Part shown: positions 15,306-17,020 of the stretch, one piece after another
How positions within the stretch are numbered: position 1 is the first letter of the stretch
Layout of the letters: the number at the start of each line of letters is the position of its first letter
Origin: an uncultured Eubacteriales bacterium
GTDB taxonomy: Bacteria > Bacillota > Clostridia > UMGS1883 > UMGS1540
DNA length: 17,020 nucleotides
NCBI GenBank assembly: GCA_900552775.1
Contig: USAP01000016.1
Span: 1-17,020 of the forward strand
Reading direction: 5' to 3'
Notes under the pieces: generated by a model
Seen by the model: the letters and a program-made list of their open reading frames with translations, nothing else
What the model was told of the DNA's origin: nothing
Database searches by the model: none
Program-made: the position numbers and the translations under genes

Positions 15306-16201
15306 ACATAAAAATTCAGGGTGGCGGTTCCGGAACTTATGCCAATACAGGGAGCTGCACAGGAGTAACGACCTATCTCCAGCATGAGGATCTGGAGCGC
15401 ATGAAGAACGGCCGGGAAGTGCAGCCGTTTTTCAATAACTCTCGTGACTACATAAGCGCACAGGAAGTAACCTTCAAGATAGACAACAACAAGGCAAAAT
15501 TAAGCCGGAACGATGCAAAGTTCTATGTGATTACGGTAAGCCCTTCCAGCCGGGAGCTGGAGAAAATGGGCAAGACAGAGAAGGAACAGGCTGAAGCCAT
15601 GAGAAGGTATGTGCGTGATGATGTGATGCAGCACTATGCGGAAGGGTTCGGAAAAGGCCTGAACAAAGAGGATATCGAGTATTACGGAAAGATCCATTTT
15701 GAGAGGAAGGGAGCTGACCGGTACGACATGCACGCACATATCATCGTCAGCCGGAAGGACAGGAGCAACACCAGGAAGCTAAGTCCAAAGACCAACCACA
15801 CCGGGAAGAAGAACTGCGGAAACGTGAAGGGCGGTTTCGACAGAACAGATTTTTTCCGAAAGTGTGAATCTTCATTTGACAAGCGCACAGGGTATGACCG
15901 GGCCCCGGAACAGACTTTCGACTATCTCAATACCATGAAGAACGGAAGCCCGAAAGAAATATTCCAGAAAAAGGAGTGGGCGGAACGTGTGAACCATGAA
16001 CGGCTTGAGAAGATGAAAGCCGAATGGAGCCGGGATCTTCAGGAACCGCATCAGGAACAAGGCCGTGAAGAGAGCCAACAACAGGGAAACAGTATTTCCC
16101 AAGTTCCGGATATCAACCAGGCACCGCAGCGGAAGAAGCAACAGGAGGAAGAACTTGACCAGCCCAGGAAAAGAAGCCGGGGGGTTGGAATGGGTATGTA
16201 A
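15302..16201 (+). CDS. Relaxase / mobilization protein (MobB-like, DUF5712 type)
   Basis: A 299-residue protein expected to nick DNA at oriT and lead a strand into the recipient. The catalytic centre candidate is the histidine pair in DRYDMHAHIIVSRKDR (H144 and H146, an HUH-like metal motif) on a predicted strand. Upstream is KFYVITVSPSSRE (about 73-85), typical of the relaxase core. The N-terminal region has a Gly-rich start (about 5-12) and several tyrosines (Y13, Y25, Y50), any of which could be the nucleophile. The last 60 residues are Gln/Glu/Arg-rich low complexity. It is coupled to the accessory protein gene by a 4-base overlap, with AGGAGGG upstream. Length is in the normal range. A replication protein gene is not in the window. 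Confidence 0.85.
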   Translation: MNIKIQGGGSGTYANTGSCTGVTTYLQHEDLERMKNGREVQPFFNNSRDYISAQEVTFKIDNNKAKLSRNDAKFYVITVSPSSRELEKMGKTEKEQAEAMRRYVRDDVMQHYAEGFGKGLNKEDIEYYGKIHFERKGADRYDMHAHIIVSRKDRSNTRKLSPKTNHTGKKNCGNVKGGFDRTDFFRKCESSFDKRTGYDRAPEQTFDYLNTMKNGSPKEIFQKKEWAERVNHERLEKMKAEWSRDLQEPHQEQGREESQQQGNSISQVPDINQAPQRKKQQEEELDQPRKRSRGVGMGM

Positions 16202-16210
16202 TTTTAGATA

Positions 16211-16265
16211 ACTTACCGCTTGGTAAGTGCTTACCTTCTGCATCTAAGAAAACAGAAGGTAAGCA
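16211..16265. terminator. Double hairpin with alternating CTTACC/GGTAAG units
   Basis: ACTTACC-GCTT-GGTAAGT (16211-16228, perfect 7 bp) is followed at once by a second stem of 13 perfect base pairs (16228-16240 with 16253-16265, 12-base loop). The unit CTTACC occurs twice and GGTAAG twice, so the hairpins can re-pair with each other. It lies 10 bases after the relaxase stop and 20 bases past the end of the convergent gene, so it probably terminates both; it could also be a recombination or replication site. Confidence 0.6.
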
Positions 16266-16285
16266 TTCTGATTGATGTTTTTCCC

Positions 16286-16963
16286 TTAATATAAATCTCC
16301 TTTTATGGTTGTAAATGTATATGTTTCTGTTTCTAAGTCCAAAATTATTTGGACTGTTATATTTTCTTTTGAAGGATATCCATTGGGGTATCCTCCAAAA
16401 TAATGAGTGGCATTAAAGTTTATATTATATGTATATCCATCATGGTAAGTTATTTTGGGTTCTCCAATAACTCTATAGTCAGGATATTCTTTCATCTTTT
16501 CATGAAATTGTTGTATTATAAAGTTGTCATTTAAATAAAGTTCCTCTTTTTGCTTGATTCTTTGTTCTCTTTCAAATTCTTTCTCTAATGGTGTTGTTTC
16601 GTGCTCAAAACTTAAATCTATTTCTCCGTTTTCTTTCTGAGGATAATATTCTATTTTTCTTGTTGCTATAGCAATGAGTTCATGTAGACTATTGAATATT
16701 TCTCTCTTTGTCCAATTTCCTCTTTCATCATAAGTATATTGGGCGTAAGTTTCATGTTGGTTATTTTCAGTACTATCTACATCTAATATATGTACTAGGT
16801 CTCCGTTATCATTCCTTTCATATGTTGTCAAAAGGTTGTTGTCGTATTTTACATAGTTATAAGATTTTTTTTGTTTCCATGTTTTTATATCTTCCAAGAT
16901 GTATGTAGGTATAGTATCGGTTATTACATTTAGATCTTTGATGTGTTTAGATGTAATCTGACC
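16286..16963 (-). CDS. Partial gene of unknown function, 5' end cut by the contig end
   Basis: About 225 residues of open frame remain, without the start. The segment is AT-rich, unlike its neighbours. The protein is rich in Tyr, Asn, Glu and Thr, with a YTYDERGNWTKREIF motif of the kind seen in Bacteroidota surface or secreted proteins, a charged region (about 110-140 of the fragment), and a C-terminal part that reads as beta strands. No enzyme motif is recognisable. The frame happens to run on into the sequencing adapter, giving the false N-terminus TGVQTCALPI; those residues are not biological. Whether this gene belongs to the mobilizable element or to a third source is not decidable here. 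Confidence 0.7.
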   Translation of the reverse strand, partial: GQITSKHIKDLNVITDTIPTYILEDIKTWKQKKSYNYVKYDNNLLTTYERNDNGDLVHILDVDSTENNQHETYAQYTYDERGNWTKREIFNSLHELIAIATRKIEYYPQKENGEIDLSFEHETTPLEKEFEREQRIKQKEELYLNDNFIIQQFHEKMKEYPDYRVIGEPKITYHDGYTYNINFNATHYFGGYPNGYPSKENITVQIILDLETETYTFTTIKGDLY

Positions 16964-16965
16964 AT

Positions 16966-17020
16966 AGATCGGAAGAGCACACGTCTGAACTCCAGTCACA
17001 CTGATATATCTCGTATGCCG
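16966..17020 (+). other. Illumina TruSeq index adapter, untrimmed
   Basis: From AGATCGGAAGAGC at 16966 the sequence is the standard TruSeq read-through adapter to 16999, then an index ACTGAT followed by AT (matching TruSeq index 25 as I recall it), then ATCTCGTATGCCG, the start of the P7 flow-cell sequence, to the last base. It is synthetic and not part of any genome. Confidence 0.98.

Noticed and set aside
16964..16999. Apparent N-terminus (TGVQTCALPIY) of the last gene
   Set aside because: Eleven codons and one base of the twelfth are adapter sequence, so these residues are synthetic.
1..17020. CRISPR arrays, tRNA or rRNA genes, insertion-sequence transposases
   Set aside because: I saw no regularly spaced repeats, no tRNA cloverleaf and no transposase-like protein in the window.

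Overview
This window looks like a chimeric assembly contig. Positions 1 to about 13,740 are an ordinary chromosomal stretch of a gut-type clostridial Firmicute (Oscillospiraceae-like). The evidence is strong AGGAGG-type ribosome sites, S-layer homology domains, a YknXYZ-like ABC exporter, a single-chain glycyl-tRNA synthetase and the order rpsO-pnp-M16 peptidase. From about 13,740 to 16,200 the style changes to Bacteroides-like mobile DNA: a YoeB-type toxin behind a 5'-truncated antitoxin, a region dense in inverted repeats, and two mobilization genes with no Shine-Dalgarno at the first start. From about 16,200 to 16,965 the DNA is AT-rich and carries one partial gene of unknown function. The last 55 bases (16,966-17,020) are an untrimmed Illumina TruSeq index adapter, so the contig ends in library artefact.

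Layout. On the minus strand, 6556 to 128 is one apparent operon: membrane-fusion adaptor, ATPase and permease with 4-base overlaps, then an S-layer homology protein 38 bases further on. It has a sigma-A-like promoter at 6589-6618 and a terminator at 54-108. Divergent from it, 6736-7559 holds three small plus-strand genes of unknown function. A perfect 21-bp hairpin at 7664-7711 ends them and also ends a convergent small XRE repressor gene (7729-7935).

Upstream of the repressor is a 27-base palindrome sitting on a consensus promoter that points away from it. This promoter points toward an unannotated 37-residue membrane peptide gene on the opposite strand (8053-8166) and an AT-rich gap with structured repeats. 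Then come glyS, an M16 zinc peptidase, pnp and rpsO, all on the minus strand and reading as a translation/RNA-turnover cluster in the order rpsO, pnp, M16, glyS.

How they work together. The exporter genes would form a MacAB/YknXYZ-type ABC pump with a co-expressed cell-wall-anchored protein. The rpsO-pnp pair is the classic ribosomal protein/PNPase neighbourhood. The toxin and mobilization genes belong to a different replicon or genome and should not be read as genes of the same organism. The most unusual natural locus is the repressor/palindrome/small-membrane-peptide arrangement at 7.7-8.4 kb. No clearly new multi-gene system is visible.
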